Assembly (NCBI GenBank): GCA_035771175.1
Contig: CM069598.1
Location: forward strand, 14,570,438-14,634,437
Direction of reading: 5' to 3'
Length of the DNA stretch: 64,000 bases
Source: Paratinospora sagittata
Lineage: Eukaryota; Streptophyta; Magnoliopsida; Ranunculales; Menispermaceae
Part shown: positions 1 to 11,839 of the stretch, one piece after another
Layout of the letters: each line of letters opens with the position of its first letter
Position numbering within the stretch: position 1 is the stretch's first letter
Made by a program: the position numbers and the translations under genes
Notes under the pieces: generated by a model
Told to the model about the DNA's origin: nothing
Databases searched by the model: none
What the model saw: the letters and a program-made list of their open reading frames with translations, nothing else

Positions 1-1277
1 GACTACGATTATGTCTTTCAGAAGGCAAATTCTCTTTACTTTCTTTCTTTGGGCCCCTTAGAGGAACAGTAACCTAGCTAAGCACCATATCCCTTGGATC
101 AATATACAAAGTTATCTAATATCCACATTTGAATTAATATTGATTTAAAGGATGTTGCTAGGGTGCTTGTACCGCATTAACATTTGACCAATTTTAAAAC
201 AATTGGGGCATTGTACCGCATTGTAAACTGCAATATCATTACAAAAAAAAAGTAATGTTATATGTACGTAGGTTAGGTGTAAATGTTATTTTCTGATCCT
301 GGCACCTAACCTTTTTAAATGTTTTGGGCATGCATGTGTATTTTGAGATACTGCACAATATACCTATATCCTCAAAATATTTAAGGGAGCTAGGTGCCAG
401 CATCAGAAGATGACATTGGCACTTGACACCCAACGTATATAAAGCATTTTCATAAAAATGGTCTTTTTCCAACAAAAGAAATTGTCACAATAAGTTATAA
501 TTTTGTTACAAATTTTAATTTAGAATAAAAATATTTTATTGGAAGGTTGTCATTATATGTACATTTTTAATTGTAATTTACAACATCAATTATATTTGTT
601 GTTAAAAGTTAATCATGCTGTGAAAAAATTAATTTTACCATAAAAGGAAGATGAAATTGCAAAAATTGCATTGTCGCTGATTATTACAAAAATATTGCAA
701 ATAATTTTCAATTTGTCACAATAAATTTAACATGTATTGACATTGCATTCCATCATCTTTGGATTACATTAAATCACGCATTCACATGTAGTTTGATGAA
801 AATCTAGCCCTATTTGGTTCATGATTTGTCTATAAATTTCAATATTTGAAATTCCAAAAACATGAAAATACGTTTGGTTGTCAAATTCAAAAAGAGTTTT
901 TAATGATTTTATTCAGAAAGCAACCTATTTTCATAAAATAACATTTTATCATTTTATCATTTTATTTTCAGATTGTATACTTATTTTTAAATTACAAACC
1001 AAACACAGCCTTTTCAAAAAGAGTTTTTAATGATTTTATTCAGAAAGCAACCTATTTTCATAAAATAACATTTTATCATTTTATCATTTTATCATTTTAT
1101 CATTTTATTTTCAGATTGTATACTTATTTTTAAATCACAAACCAAACACAGCCTAAGGTTTTATAATTTCTATTGTAACCGATATAGCATTGCACTTTCT
1201 TTCTTTTATTATTTTTTGTTAGATGGATAATTGTAGCATTTTAATGTGTATCTTGGGATGAACTCTATTAATTGCAG
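1..1277. other. Intron of the desaturase gene (5' part not in window)
   Basis: No coding segment was recognised here. The exon beginning at 1278 follows a CAG acceptor, and the preceding exons with the first two histidine boxes of this family are not found between 1 and 1277. The gene therefore starts left of the window and this stretch is best read as intron. It is AT-rich and holds a MITE-like repeat at 805-1155. A short open frame on the minus strand at 239-475 has no recognisable domain. Confidence 0.6.
805..1155. mobile_element. hAT-like MITE with internal tandem duplication, intronic
   Basis: The ends are imperfect inverted repeats: TAGCCCTATTTGGTTCATG on the left and, reading inward from the right, TAGGCTGTGTTTGGTTTGTG. 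Such 'TTTGGTT' ends are common in non-autonomous hAT-type elements of plants. Inside, a block of about 130 bp is duplicated in tandem (about 887-1012 and 1013-1150). A CATTTTAT microrepeat has expanded in the second copy. No coding capacity and no clear 8-bp target duplication were seen, so the family assignment is tentative. Confidence 0.45.
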
Positions 1278-2703
1278 GTAGGAAAACGCACAAATGTTGA
1301 GGACTTGAGAAAGCAAGTGTACTATAGGTTTCTTCACAAAACATATTTCCTTCACCCAATCGCACTTGGAGCTCTCTTGTATAGGTTGGGAGGCCCTCCT
1401 TTCCTAGTGTGGGCCATGGTAAGATCAGTGTATATGTAGCAAAATAATTTGTCTATATATATACTAATATGTGTGCATGTGCATATAATGCTCATTTTTT
1501 CTATTAATTCAAATTTTATTTTTTTATTTAAAATTATATTTTCAAATTAAGGGTATAACTAATATTATCATTGTTATTTTAATAATATATTATAGTTGGG
1601 AAAAGGCTTAGATGAGTTGAGTTGAGTTTATTTTGCTAATATATTAATATTGTTTATATGTTAAACTAATAAAAAATAAAATTTTACTTAAAAATAGAAT
1701 GAGGCTAAAAGGTAATAAAATGGGAATTAGAATTGAAATAGAAGTTAGATAAATTGAATGTAAAGTAACCTAAAAATCAGAAAAGTAGAAGGAAGTGAGA
1801 ATTTTATAAATTATCATATTAGCCTCATAACTGATTTTAAAATAAATGATAACTATAAGATTTAAGAGTTAATTTTGGAAGTTTGGCAAAAATGTCCATG
1901 CGATGAGCTTTTTCAAGTGTTTGTATTATAAGTAGTATATATATAATTTATGAGTTCTAATTAATTAAGATGCAAATTAAGTTAAAACATAACAAATTTA
2001 TAGTTAATTAATTAGCTTATAATGCATATGGATGAAATTGCACAATGCAGGGAGTACGAACAGTAACATTGTACCACAACACTTTTCTAGTGAATTCAGT
2101 ATGTCATATTTGGGGTCGCAAAGCATGGAACACCAAGGATTTCTCAAAAAACAATTGGTATATATATTGTTGAATTGACACTATTTTTCATTTTTGTTTT
2201 TACTTTTTTATTTTTTGGCCAAACATTAACTGATTGATGTTATTTAAATTAATCAATTATTATATAAAAGAGTACAATTACAAATATAATTGCACTGCAC
2301 GGTCATCAGTTATGCATGTATTGCACGTCTCGATAGATGAAGTAGTGCATGATCTAATCATGTAACAGAGTGGTTGAATATTTTGTAGTTAAAATAACAT
2401 TATGGTGAACTTGTATGTATACATGTGCGTATAGCATCTACATATGTACTTAATGAACTTGATGATCATGATGATGGATTCATCAGGATGGTGACTTTGC
2501 TCATATTTGGAGAAGGGTGGCACAACAATCATCATGCCTTTGAGTTCTCAGCTCGACATGGATTAGAATGGTGGGAAATCGACGTGACTTGGTATGTGGT
2601 TAAGTTACTTGAATGTGTTGGATTAGCCTATGATGTCAAGGTGCCTTCCGAGTCTCAAAAGAAGAAATTATCTCTCAAGAAAAATAATGGCAATCTATAC
2701 TAA
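1278..2703 (+). CDS. Delta-9-type acyl-lipid/acyl-CoA desaturase, last three exons (5' truncated by window)
   Basis: Three exons are visible: 1278-1418, 2051-2157 and 2487-2703 (stop TAA 2701-2703). All have AG acceptors and GT donors and the phases join cleanly. Exon 1278-1418 encodes 47 residues beginning VGKRTNVEDL. Exon 2051-2157 includes VCHIWGRKAW. The last exon holds GEGWHNNHHAF, the third histidine box (HX2HH) that binds the di-iron centre in the plant ADS/FAD5 family of membrane desaturases. These enzymes place a double bond in saturated acyl chains in ER or plastid membranes. The exon layout matches the 3' half of that family; the first two histidine boxes would be in exons left of the window. 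The final exon should start at 2487, not at the upstream in-frame GTG at 2425, because the residues encoded by 2425-2486 break the conserved NNW-to-GEGWHNNHH stretch. The visible coding sequence has no stop or frameshift, so it is probably functional. Confidence 0.85.
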
Positions 2704-3153
2704 ATGATCATCTCAGCAGCCACACAATATTGAATTACCAGCTTGATTAGTTGTACTTTGTTATCTGATCTTCGAGATAGTTCTGTAATAAGGTGAATGA
2801 GATGCAGATTGAATTACTGGATCTCATTATCAGTATGATAGAAATATATTAATTAGTAAGCTTATATAAGGTGTGCTATTTTAGTTTCAAACATAATATA
2901 ATTTGCATTAATTTTTCTTTTTAACTTCATGATAATCCCCTGATTTTTTATGTTCGAAATAACGTCCAGAGAAGAGATATGTTGAACAACTTTTGCTAGC
3001 TCTAATCTGATCATGTTATAAACCCATTTGGACCTTTAATTCTTCCAATAATATGAAGTGAAAGAAGAAGAAAATCAGTAAGTGCATATGGTAATCCATT
3101 CTCACTTAAGAAAAAATGGTTTATATATATAATATTCATATAAAAATTATGGT
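2704..3153 (+). other. Desaturase 3' UTR and short spacer
   Basis: This non-coding stretch follows the desaturase stop codon. AT-rich candidate polyadenylation signals (for example around 2786-2792 and 2845-2870) are present, but no single site can be chosen. Nothing else was recognised before the MITE at 3154. Confidence 0.4.
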
Positions 3154-3330
3154 TAAGAGAAGTGCTAAAACGACCTAAAATATGAAACTAATTTTATACC
3201 CAAGCTGATGTGACAATACACCACATCATCAGGGAGAAAAAAAGAAAAGAAAAAAATTTCACTTATCATACACTACATCAGTACGGATATAGTTTTGGGT
3301 ATAATTTTTGAGTCGTAAAAGTATTTCTTA
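3154..3330. mobile_element. Small MITE with about 45-bp imperfect terminal inverted repeats
   Basis: The left end reads AGAGAAGTGCTAAAACGAC. The reverse complement of the right end reads AAGAAATACTTTTACGAC, and pairing continues inward to the TATACCCAA motif on both arms. The core holds two partly inverted copies of a CACATCATC-like motif. It is about 177 bp with no coding capacity. Its right end abuts the broken end of the copia remnant at 3331, so one of the two inserted into, or was cut by, the other. Confidence 0.55.
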
Positions 3331-5800
3331 GGGCACTGATTCAGACTAAACTTGTCTCCCTTAGCTACAGGGGCACCATCCGGTTTGCAATCCTACATGT
3401 CATATTGCTTGAGAACCTTTTCGATATAGCTCTTTTGTGATAATCCAAGAAAACCCCGAGAGCGATCCTGGTGTATCTAAATGTCTAATACAAAAGAAGC
3501 GTCACAAAGATCTTTCATCTCAAATTCTTAGCTATAAATCTCTTGGTTTCGTGCAATAAGCTTATATCATTGTTGGCAAGTAAGATGTCATCAACATATA
3601 AAACCAAAAAAATATGTTTGCTCCCACAGAACTTATGGTATATACAATTATAGACCAAATTCATCTCAAAATCGAACGAGATGATCACTTGATGAAACTT
3701 GAAATACCATTGTTGAGATGCATGTTTGAGTCCATAAATGGTTTTTTTAAGTTTGCAAACCATATTTTTTGAGTCTCCGAACACAAAGTTTTTTGGCTGC
3801 ACCATATAGATCATCTCATCAATTTTACCATTGAGAAACATTATCTTCACATCCATCTGATGTAACTCAAGATTGAAATGCACCACCAATGTCATTATAA
3901 TTCTGAAAGAATCTTTTGAAGAAACCGGAGAGAAAGTTTCTTCATAGTCTATGCCTTCTTTCTGTGTAAAGCCATTTGCGACAAGACGAGCTTTGTATCT
4001 CTCAACATCACCTTTTGAATCCCTCTTGGTCTTAAATATTCATTTGGAACCATGGGTTTCACACCTTCTGGCAATAGGACAAGATCTCACACGTCATTGT
4101 CCTTCATGGACTTAATCTCTTCATTCATGGCATCAATCCACTTATGAGAGTTAGAACTTTGCATGGCTTGACGAAAATTGATCGGATCATCTTCCGTCAC
4201 TCCAATATCTACCTCATGTTCTTGGAGATATACAATGTAGTCATTTGGCACCGCACTTCTCTTCTCTCTAGTGGATCTCCTTAATGGCATAGGTTCTTGA
4301 GGTGTTAGAGTTTGTTCTTCTAGAACAATTTCTTGAATGGGGGGATCTGCGATATTGTTCTGATTTGTTGTGTCTTGAACAAGGTCGGGCATAGGATCCT
4401 GATCAATGCCAATAACACATGTGGGAATGTCAACATATTCCTCTTCAAAGACAAAGTCCTTAACTGTATCTCCTCCCGCAAACTCGACATTCTCAGAGAA
4501 CCGGGCATTTTCTGACTCAAAAATTGACTTAGTTGTGGGATTATAAAACTTGTACCCCCTGGATCTTTCAGAGTATCCAATAAAATAGCGACTGACAGTC
4601 CTTGAGTCCAGTTTCTTTTCATTAGGCCTATAAGGCCTTGCCTCAGCTGGGCATCACCAAACATGCAAATGTTTTAAACTAGGCCTTTTGTCTGTCCAAA
4701 GTTCATAAGGGGTTTTGGTAGTCGCCTTAGTTGGAACTCTGTTAAGGATATAAGTTGCAGTCTTAAGTGCTTCTCCCCACAATGATTTTGGTAAGGTAGA
4801 ATGAATGATCATACTCCTCACCATGTCCTTGAGCATCCTGTTTCATTTTTTAGCAACATCATTCATAGTGGGCGAACCCAACATAGTGTACTGTGGGAGG
4901 ATACCACATTCTTCTAGGAACTTAGCAAACGATCATGGACGTTGTTCACCTGAACCGTCATATATGTCATAGTACTCACCACCACAGTCAGATCTGACGC
5001 TTTTTATCCTTTTGTTGAGTTGGTTCTCAACTTCAACCTTACAATTTTTTAACAGATCCAGCGACTATGACTTTTCATGTATGAGATATATGTAGCCATA
5101 TCTGGAAAAATCGTCTATGAACGTTATAAAGAATTGTTGACCATTCCAAGCAACTGTAGGGAATGGGCCACAAATATCTGTATGTATAAGTTCTAAGACA
5201 TCCAAATCTTGTTGACTTCAAATCTCCTTTTGTTGGTTTGTTTTCCCTTTATACAGTTAACTCAAACATCAAAATCCGTGAAATCTAAGGGATTGAGAAT
5301 TTTGTCTGACATAAGTCTCTTTATTCTCCGTCTGGAGATATGACATAATCTCTTATGCCATAACGCAGCCAAATTGCCACTAGTTAATTTTCTCTTTATA
5401 CCTCGTGTACTTAATTGCAGGGAATCATTAAATGAAGCAATTGTATCAATTAAATAAATATGATCATATCATGATAAAGAACCAGAACCAACCAATTTTG
5501 AATCATGAAACAAACTAAATTTTTCATTCCAAAAAGAACAAGAATAACCAAATTTGTTCAAGGCAGAAACAAAAATCAAATTTCGTCTTACAGATGGTAC
5601 AATAAATGTCTCATCATGATCCAAATATAATCCAGTCTTTAACAATAATCTAAATTTTCTTATTGCCTCTACTTGAACCGTCTTCCCATCACCCACGTAG
5701 ATGTATCTTTCAATATCACTTGGCTTTCGGCAACTCAGGCAACCCTACATAGACACATTGATGTGAGTTGTTGCATCAGAATCAATCCACCACATGTGTC
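3331..5800 (-). pseudogene. Copia pol remnant (protease, integrase, partial reverse transcriptase)
   Basis: The RT part (about 3895-3340) shows the palm motifs HQMDVK, FLNG and LYVDDILL with the catalytic YVDD intact, and it ends at a QCPK-like motif. The integrase C-terminal part lies at about 4836-4087, with an ILNRVP/YELW motif. The GAG-pre-integrase part lies at 5696-5469. The protease site near 5780 reads DSDA where functional copies have DSGA, so the active-site glycine is lost. Between these blocks the reading frame changes repeatedly and stops intervene. There is no intact product. Confidence 0.8.
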
Positions 5801-5859
5801 TAGGTACCAAAGTTAAATTAACCTTAGAACAAACCAAATTAAGAAGCATACCTTTCTTA

Positions 5860-6700
5860 ACACGCCATGCGTGATAGTTGGTGCATTGTTTCTTCTTATG
5901 CCCTTTAGCTCAACAGAAGAAACAAATAGTATCTCTTGATTCATTCGGTTTCTTTTGTCATTTCCTTCTTTCTTTTCTTTCCCTTGTCCTTAGAGGTTGA
6001 GGCTAGTTGAACACTCTCTGTCTTATTTTACTTAAGCCTTTCCTTTTCCTAAACACAGAGTGAGATGAGTTCATTTAGAGACCAAGTCTCTCTCTGACAG
6101 TTGTAGTTCACCTTAAACTAGTTAAACTATGCCGAAAAGGATATCAAAACCAGATGCACCAGCAAGTCCTCAAAGAGTTTGAGCTTAAGTACTTTCAACT
6201 TTGAAGCAAGATGAGAATATTTCATAATGTACTCCCTTATATTGCCTTAGCCTTTATACCTCATTGAAATTAGACTTGTCAAGAGCGTACCTATTTCAGC
6301 CTTTTCGTTCTTAACAAACCTTTTTTTCAATATCCGCAAAGAAATCCTTAGTCGTAGTTATCTTTTCAGACATTGTGTCCCTGAATGCTTTTAGAATGCC
6401 CTTCTTCATGATCATCATACTCATGCGATTTGATTTCTTCCACCTTTCCACATCCCTCCTTTTTTTTGTATTATTATTTCCTAAAAGAAATTGTTTGGAA
6501 GTTTTCAATTTCCAAATTTTTTGGTGCGTTGCAGACACTAGCACACCAAAATTTCCATTTTTTATTGTGTTGCTTGCAAAGGAAGTAAGAATTGCTTGCA
6601 AAAAAAGTAAGAAGAGGGCCCACAATTTTTTTTCTTTTAATAAAAACCAAAGACAAAAGGTTTTGTCCTTTTGTTGACTTTGGTTTTTCAAAGTTGAGAA
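5860..6700 (-). pseudogene. Copia gag remnant with interrupted zinc knuckle
   Basis: The segment around 6460-6250 encodes an SNRMSMMIMKKGI-type stretch followed by EKITTTKDFFADIEKK, typical of the copia Gag (UBN2-like) core. The zinc knuckle near 5925-5880 keeps the CX2CX4HX4C spacing (CFFC, then KGH, then QC), but a stop codon sits just after the second cysteine. Several frameshifts lie between the parts. The start codon cannot be placed. Confidence 0.65.
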
Positions 6701-7042
6701 AAATACGCCTATTTTCTTGTATTTATTTATTTATTACTGTCCATCTTCTTCCCAATTTTATGTTACAGAAATAGCAATATAGATTCACAAGAGAGGATAA
6801 ATATCAAACCAATTACATAGATTTATTCCAATTGTTACTTTATACGGGATTTTCAATCGTGGAAAACAACCACAACGTTTTCAAATTGATTAATATCAAA
6901 ATATGATTAATAAAATCAAGAACACCCAAAACTTGTTCTCAAATTTAACCACACCATAATCAGAATCGTTAAATCCAAAAACACACAAATTATCATGAGA
7001 ATCAAAATTAAATTTTGATTCTCAATGATTCAACATGAAAAA

Positions 7043-7054
7043 GCTCTGATACCA
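7043..7054 (-). other. Primer binding site (initiator Met-tRNA type)
   Basis: On the minus strand this reads TGGTATCAGAGC, the standard copia primer binding site complementary to the 3' end of plant initiator tRNA-Met. It lies two bases inside the LTR boundary at 7057. Confidence 0.85.
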
Positions 7055-7056
7055 CT

Positions 7057-7549
7057 TGTTAGATAATTTCTTTGGTGAAAACTATCAACCAAAATACATG
7101 AACATTCATATCAAATCATCAAGAATCAATGAATGATAAAGCGAAAGCGTACCTAAATTCATAACGAGCCGATTCTTTCTAGAGCCAGTTTGTCTTCCAG
7201 GTCAACACGTTTCCTTAAGAGAACCCTTTGGCTTTTCTCTGTGCTCTATATCTGATGATGGGAGGTCAAAAATAGAACTATAATAATGATACGTGTGATC
7301 TGAGGACCATAAACACCTTTTATAAATGACTTCCCTGTTATCTATTGATATTTCTATTTTAGCCCATCATAAAAATATAAAGTATCATTTAAATCTCTAC
7401 ACATTAAATGTCCACATCCTATCAGATACATTAAAGCCCAAATTATCCAAAACTTAGCAGGTCGCTTTTAATTAGGCTTAACCTTATTTGACAATCCACA
7501 ATCCATAATTATTCACGTATAAGCCCAACGTTGGATTAATGATCCAACA
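7057..7549 (-). repeat. 5' LTR of the copia remnant
   Basis: It starts TGTTAGAT and ends ATCCAACA on the plus strand, giving the TG...CA boundaries of an LTR, and directly flanks the primer binding site. Its length is 493 bp. No partner LTR is present because the element is truncated at 3331, so the insertion cannot be dated from LTR divergence. Confidence 0.75.
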
Positions 7550-7650
7550 TATCAAAGTCATAAATCTGATGTGGCTAGTTGTAGCAATTGGTGTGTTATT
7601 TTCAATTATTTTAGCATTACTCTAATACAAAACTATAACAAACACATGAG

Positions 7651-7682
<32 letters not shown>

Positions 7683-7824
7683 CAAGTGATAGACTTATAT
7701 TATAACTAATTAACTGGAGATACATTAAATCAAAACAATGCAACTAAAGATCACCAGGTACATATATATAATTGGTAAATTCATTAGAATTTTTTTTATC
7801 ATGCGGTTAATATAAACCTCTATG

Positions 7825-7879
<55 letters not shown>

Positions 7880-10100
7880 GTTATAATGTAGCAATATTGC
7901 ATGGTTAAGAATTCAAGCTCTACATTGCTTTGGTTATTATACATGTTTATTGTCTATTGATCAACGGTTTCACATGCACCCAACAAATATATTAGGGCGG
8001 GAATACTATCGATCTAGTGGGAGGGAACTACACATGAGTTTATATTTGCAATTCCCTATATACACCGAGTTCTTTTAGCATTGTAGCATATATATCTCAG
8101 CCTAGCTCCCACACTCTTGGAAAAGCAACCCAATCCTTATCTCAAAAGAACACGTGGTGATATATCCTAGTTGCACGTGCCCTTAAATATTGTTATACAA
8201 TTTATATAACAAATATTTTCCATGCATGGATATGATTATAGACTAGTTCTCAAATGAACTGATCTAATCATGTCAAGGAAAGCCCTAAGAAAATCTTAAT
8301 TTATATATAAATTAACTTAATTTGGAGAAAAGGTCACGCATCTAATTTAATAAAAATTAATTATTTAGATTGACTTATCTCACGCATATCCATGCACACA
8401 CACAACAAATTAAGGTAAACTAACTACATGCCATTCTTAACATTTGCCACAAGATCACGGAACACATGTCACAGAGTTATTGATTATTGAGTTATGTCAC
8501 GGAAGTATTTTTATAATTGATATTATATATATAATTATATTAAATTAATCCTTAACCTCTAGAAGCTGAACGAGCTAGCTAGAAATCTGGAGACAGCAAA
8601 TTAACATGAAGAGCTCATCACAAGATGCATGTATGAAAAAGACATTACCCAGAAAAATTAACTTTATTTGCCATCTCCTATGATGATTTTAGAAGTTTCT
8701 CATGCATGACAGCTATATATTTAATGTTGGGAATATTAATATTTTTCCTAGAAGATCAGAAAGCCATAAACATAAAATAAAAGCTTGTCCAAGAAATTGG
8801 TGACCGAATGGGTGACATGGGCCTTGGATTAAAGAAATTTGAGATAAAAAATAAATAACAATAATGTCCCAGCTGATACTGGATGATGATGATCTGCGGC
8901 ATGTTTAATATATATATATTCATAAAAAAAAGACAAAAAGAAATCACTATAATATTGGAAGCCAGGATATCTCCATATGTTATCAGAAGATCATTAATCC
9001 ATGCACCAAGAAGTACTACTACTATATAAATAATCTGAATTATCTTTGACACAAGTACTTTTCAACTTATTTAATATTTTTTCCATGTTTTGGATTTGGA
9101 TTTTGTGACGAAACCCAGATTTCATTCAATCTTTCTTCTGCAGAATCCACTAATAAAATAAAATAAAACAAAAATTTAAAAATTAAACAGCTTGTTTGGA
9201 AGCCAAGTACTTTCCTTCTTTTCTTTTCTTTTTTATTTGCAGGGAAAAGAAAATTACTTCCTTAATTTCACACTTGAAAAATATGAGGAAACAAGATTGT
9301 TTCTTTTTATGAGAAAGAAACAAGAAATTAATCCAGAAATTCAAACAGGTTTTTCAAAAGCAGCTAATAATGATGAGAAGACCAAATAAGAAATGATAGT
9401 AAGCCAAAAAAAAAAAAAATTGATTGAAAAACAGAAGAAATTAACGCTTTTAGGTCGATTGATTGAAAATTTTATTGGCGTTTTTAGGGTTCAAATGGGC
9501 GGTGCAGATCCAGGAGAAAGTGCATAACAAAGAAAAAAAAAATGGAGTCTCATGAGCAAGGAAAGGAGACCGAAGATTTGTGTTTGGTCGGTTAAATTAG
9601 TCAAAGACTCAAAGACATTGTGTATAGTAGAAGGCCGTTCTTAGTGCCATTTTCTTGTCTGACGTGCCCAGACGTCAAAATCTTAAGCTCAATGCGTTAA
9701 GAGAAAGAGAGATAAGAAGGACGGCCCTGTCATCTTGACGAAGCTGTTTGACATGTTGGTGACGCATTGCTGACGCCAGGGTTGCTTTAGTGTTTTTGGT
9801 CCAAAGATAGGCCAACACTTGTTTAAAGTTAGGCAGAGAAAGTTCAATTAGATCATGATATATACACTAACCTTTTTTTCTAAAAAAATTTATTTCCTAT
9901 TTCACAATTTTTTTTATTTTTTATTTTTTGATTTCTAACGTTAACAGGACACAATAGAGAAAGACACAATAATAAAAAGCACGCTCAACCTAGATAATGA
10001 ACCATAAGACACAACGGATGGTTCATATAATATAACTATAATTTCATATTATATGAATTATTGTTTACATTACTTTATATGAGAAATGATGATAAATTCC
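7550..10100. other. AT-rich intergenic spacer with TA microsatellites
   Basis: Two pure (AT)n runs lie at about 7651-7677 and 7827-7874. The rest has no convincing coding segment; the small open frames at 8756-9052 and 9192-9389 are low complexity. From about 9440 to 9830 base composition rises towards that of genic DNA, and several TGACG/ACGT motifs occur (for example near 9661 and 9674). This could be an old promoter fragment, but no transcription unit is visible. Confidence 0.5.
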
Positions 10101-10114
10101 ATGAAGTAATGTTT

Positions 10115-10526
10115 TTTTCTTTTTTTTGAGAAGAAACAAGTGTAATTCAATCCCACCCACTCGTGGAAAATCTGAGCAGCGCAAGACTAGACTAATACCC
10201 ATACCAATAAGACTCGACCCAACGACCCCTCAAAGCTGACTCATAGTCAGTTCACACTAGACTAATACCCATACCAATAAGACTCGACCCAACGACCCCT
10301 CAAAGCTGACTCATAGTCAGTTCACACTAGACTAATACTCATACCAATAAGACTCGACCCAACGACCCCTCAAAGCTGACTCATAGTCAGTTCACACAAC
10401 TATTTTACGTCAATGAGAGAATTCAAAGAAATCTGATATATGTCTGTCTGAAGTCTCGCATCGAACCTCCGACCCTATGTAACAGATCAGTCGCTCGAAC
10501 CATTGAACCAATACCTTGTTGGCTCT
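10115..10526 (-). mobile_element. tRNA-derived SINE-like element with an internal triplication
   Basis: On the minus strand the element begins near 10526 with CCAACAAGGTATTGGTTCAA, and its A-box-like motif is TGGTTCAATGG. The B-box-like motif GGTTCGATGCG lies about 45 bp further on. It ends in an A-rich tail (plus-strand T run 10112-10127). The flanks ATGAAGTAATGTTT (10101-10114) and ATGAATTAATGTTT (10527-10540) match at 13 of 14 positions and look like a target site duplication. Tail, Pol III boxes and duplication together support a SINE. The body is lengthened by three tandem 70-bp units. Confidence 0.75.
10187..10396. repeat. Three tandem 70-bp units inside the SINE
   Basis: Copies are at 10187-10256, 10257-10326 and 10327-10396, each starting CTAGACTAATAC. 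The only difference seen by eye is one base in copy 3 (ACTC for ACCC), so the triplication is recent compared with the SINE's own age. Confidence 0.9.
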
Positions 10527-10540
10527 ATGAATTAATGTTT

Positions 10541-11838
10541 AGTTTAACTATGAAATTATATTATAACTTATTTCTTATTGCAATTTTAGGCACTTCAATT
10601 AAATGAGAAATATAAGATTAATAATCAAAGCAACTAATCCATACACAATATATTTATTATTAATAACAAACATGTATTGGTTGAGATCATCTAAATTATT
10701 AGGTGAAGTATACAATGATGGTCAAACCTTTTTTTTATTATTATTGAAAATAGTGATAGTCAAAACTTTAAGGGTACAAAATGACAATGAAAACTTTGTA
10801 TATTTTGAATTATATATGTTAGTAAAGTAGAGACATGATCAGAACAACTATATATCGATTCATATATATATATTTATACTTTAGAAATAAAGTTATTTTA
10901 AAAGAGTTCATTTGTGTTTTTCATGTATTCTTTCACTATGGAACAATTAACAACTTTGTGGTATATCTATTGATTTTTTATTTATCAAGGATCGCACTAA
11001 AATAAAGATATCTCAATTATAGTGTGACTCCTTCTAAAACATTAGCTTATATATATATATAAATGATTGATACTATATCATCATTAATATTTCGATTATT
11101 CTACTTAACTCATTTTAGTCTTTTGTTTTTTAACTATATAGGCTTGACTACATAAATCTTCTGCTCCACTCTGCTCTATATATCATTTGGGTTATGGGTG
11201 ATACTTATTTTAAAATAATATCACTATATCCTTTATCATCATTCTTTAATATAAGATATAAAATTAATAAATCATTTTCCTCAACTTTAATAAATGCTTA
11301 AATATCATTAATTACTTTTCTATCCTATATCATGTCCTTAATTAATACACATCTCGTAAATGTCTGCTTCCCTTTCTTTCTTTTTCTTTATGTCTCTTCC
11401 TTCTTTTTTTTTTCTTTCTTTCTTCCTTTGTTTTCTTTTCGTGTGTGACGACTCATAACCCCACCTTTTAATTTCTTTCGATTATTACTCCAATTTCCAC
11501 ACCATAACTAATTACTAATATAACAAATCCCAAGTTTTCTCCTTATTGATGTCAATAACTATTTTCAATTAAAAGTCACAAATAACATTACTCAACAATT
11601 ATTTTAAAAAAATTAAGCAATATAACTGTCATGTTTGGTTATTAAAAATAAAAAAAACTCAAAAAATTAACTTTTTATCATTTGTCAAAAATAATTTATT
11701 TCTTTAAAAAAAAGTTGAAAACTATTTTCCAAATTCACTTAAATCAAATAAAATTCTCATATTTTTCAGATTTTTGAAAACAATATTTAAATTACTAACC
11801 ATACGAACCCTTAATTTTTCGTTACATGCAGTATACTA
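10541..11838. other. AT-rich intergenic spacer with a MITE-like segment
   Basis: No credible gene was found; the open frame at 10603-10830 is AT-rich and featureless. A C/T-rich patch lies at about 11360-11445. The segment 11627-11813 has hAT-MITE-like ends (TCATGTTTGGTTATTA on the left, and AAGGGTTCGTATGGTTAGTA reading in from the right), with about 185 bp between them. This is only weakly supported. Confidence 0.4.
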
Positions 11839-11839
11839 C

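Larger units (their letters stand above)
3331..7549 (-). mobile_element. Ty1/copia retrotransposon remnant, 3' end missing
   Basis: Reading on the minus strand, a 5' LTR (7549-7057) is followed by a primer binding site, gag, a zinc knuckle, protease, GAG-pre-integrase, integrase and reverse transcriptase, which is the copia order. The element stops abruptly at about 3331, just after the RT thumb region. RNase H, polypurine tract and 3' LTR are missing. Many stops and frameshifts show it is long dead. The truncation point coincides with the edge of the MITE at 3154-3330. Confidence 0.85.

Noticed and set aside
2425..2486. Upstream extension of the last desaturase exon to an in-frame GTG at 2425
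   Set aside because: Family conservation and splice phase place the exon start at 2487 after a CAG acceptor. The extra residues match nothing in the family.
10457..10515. A tRNA gene (A- and B-box-like motifs)
   Set aside because: The sequence cannot fold into a cloverleaf with an acceptor stem. The A-rich tail and target duplication show a SINE instead.
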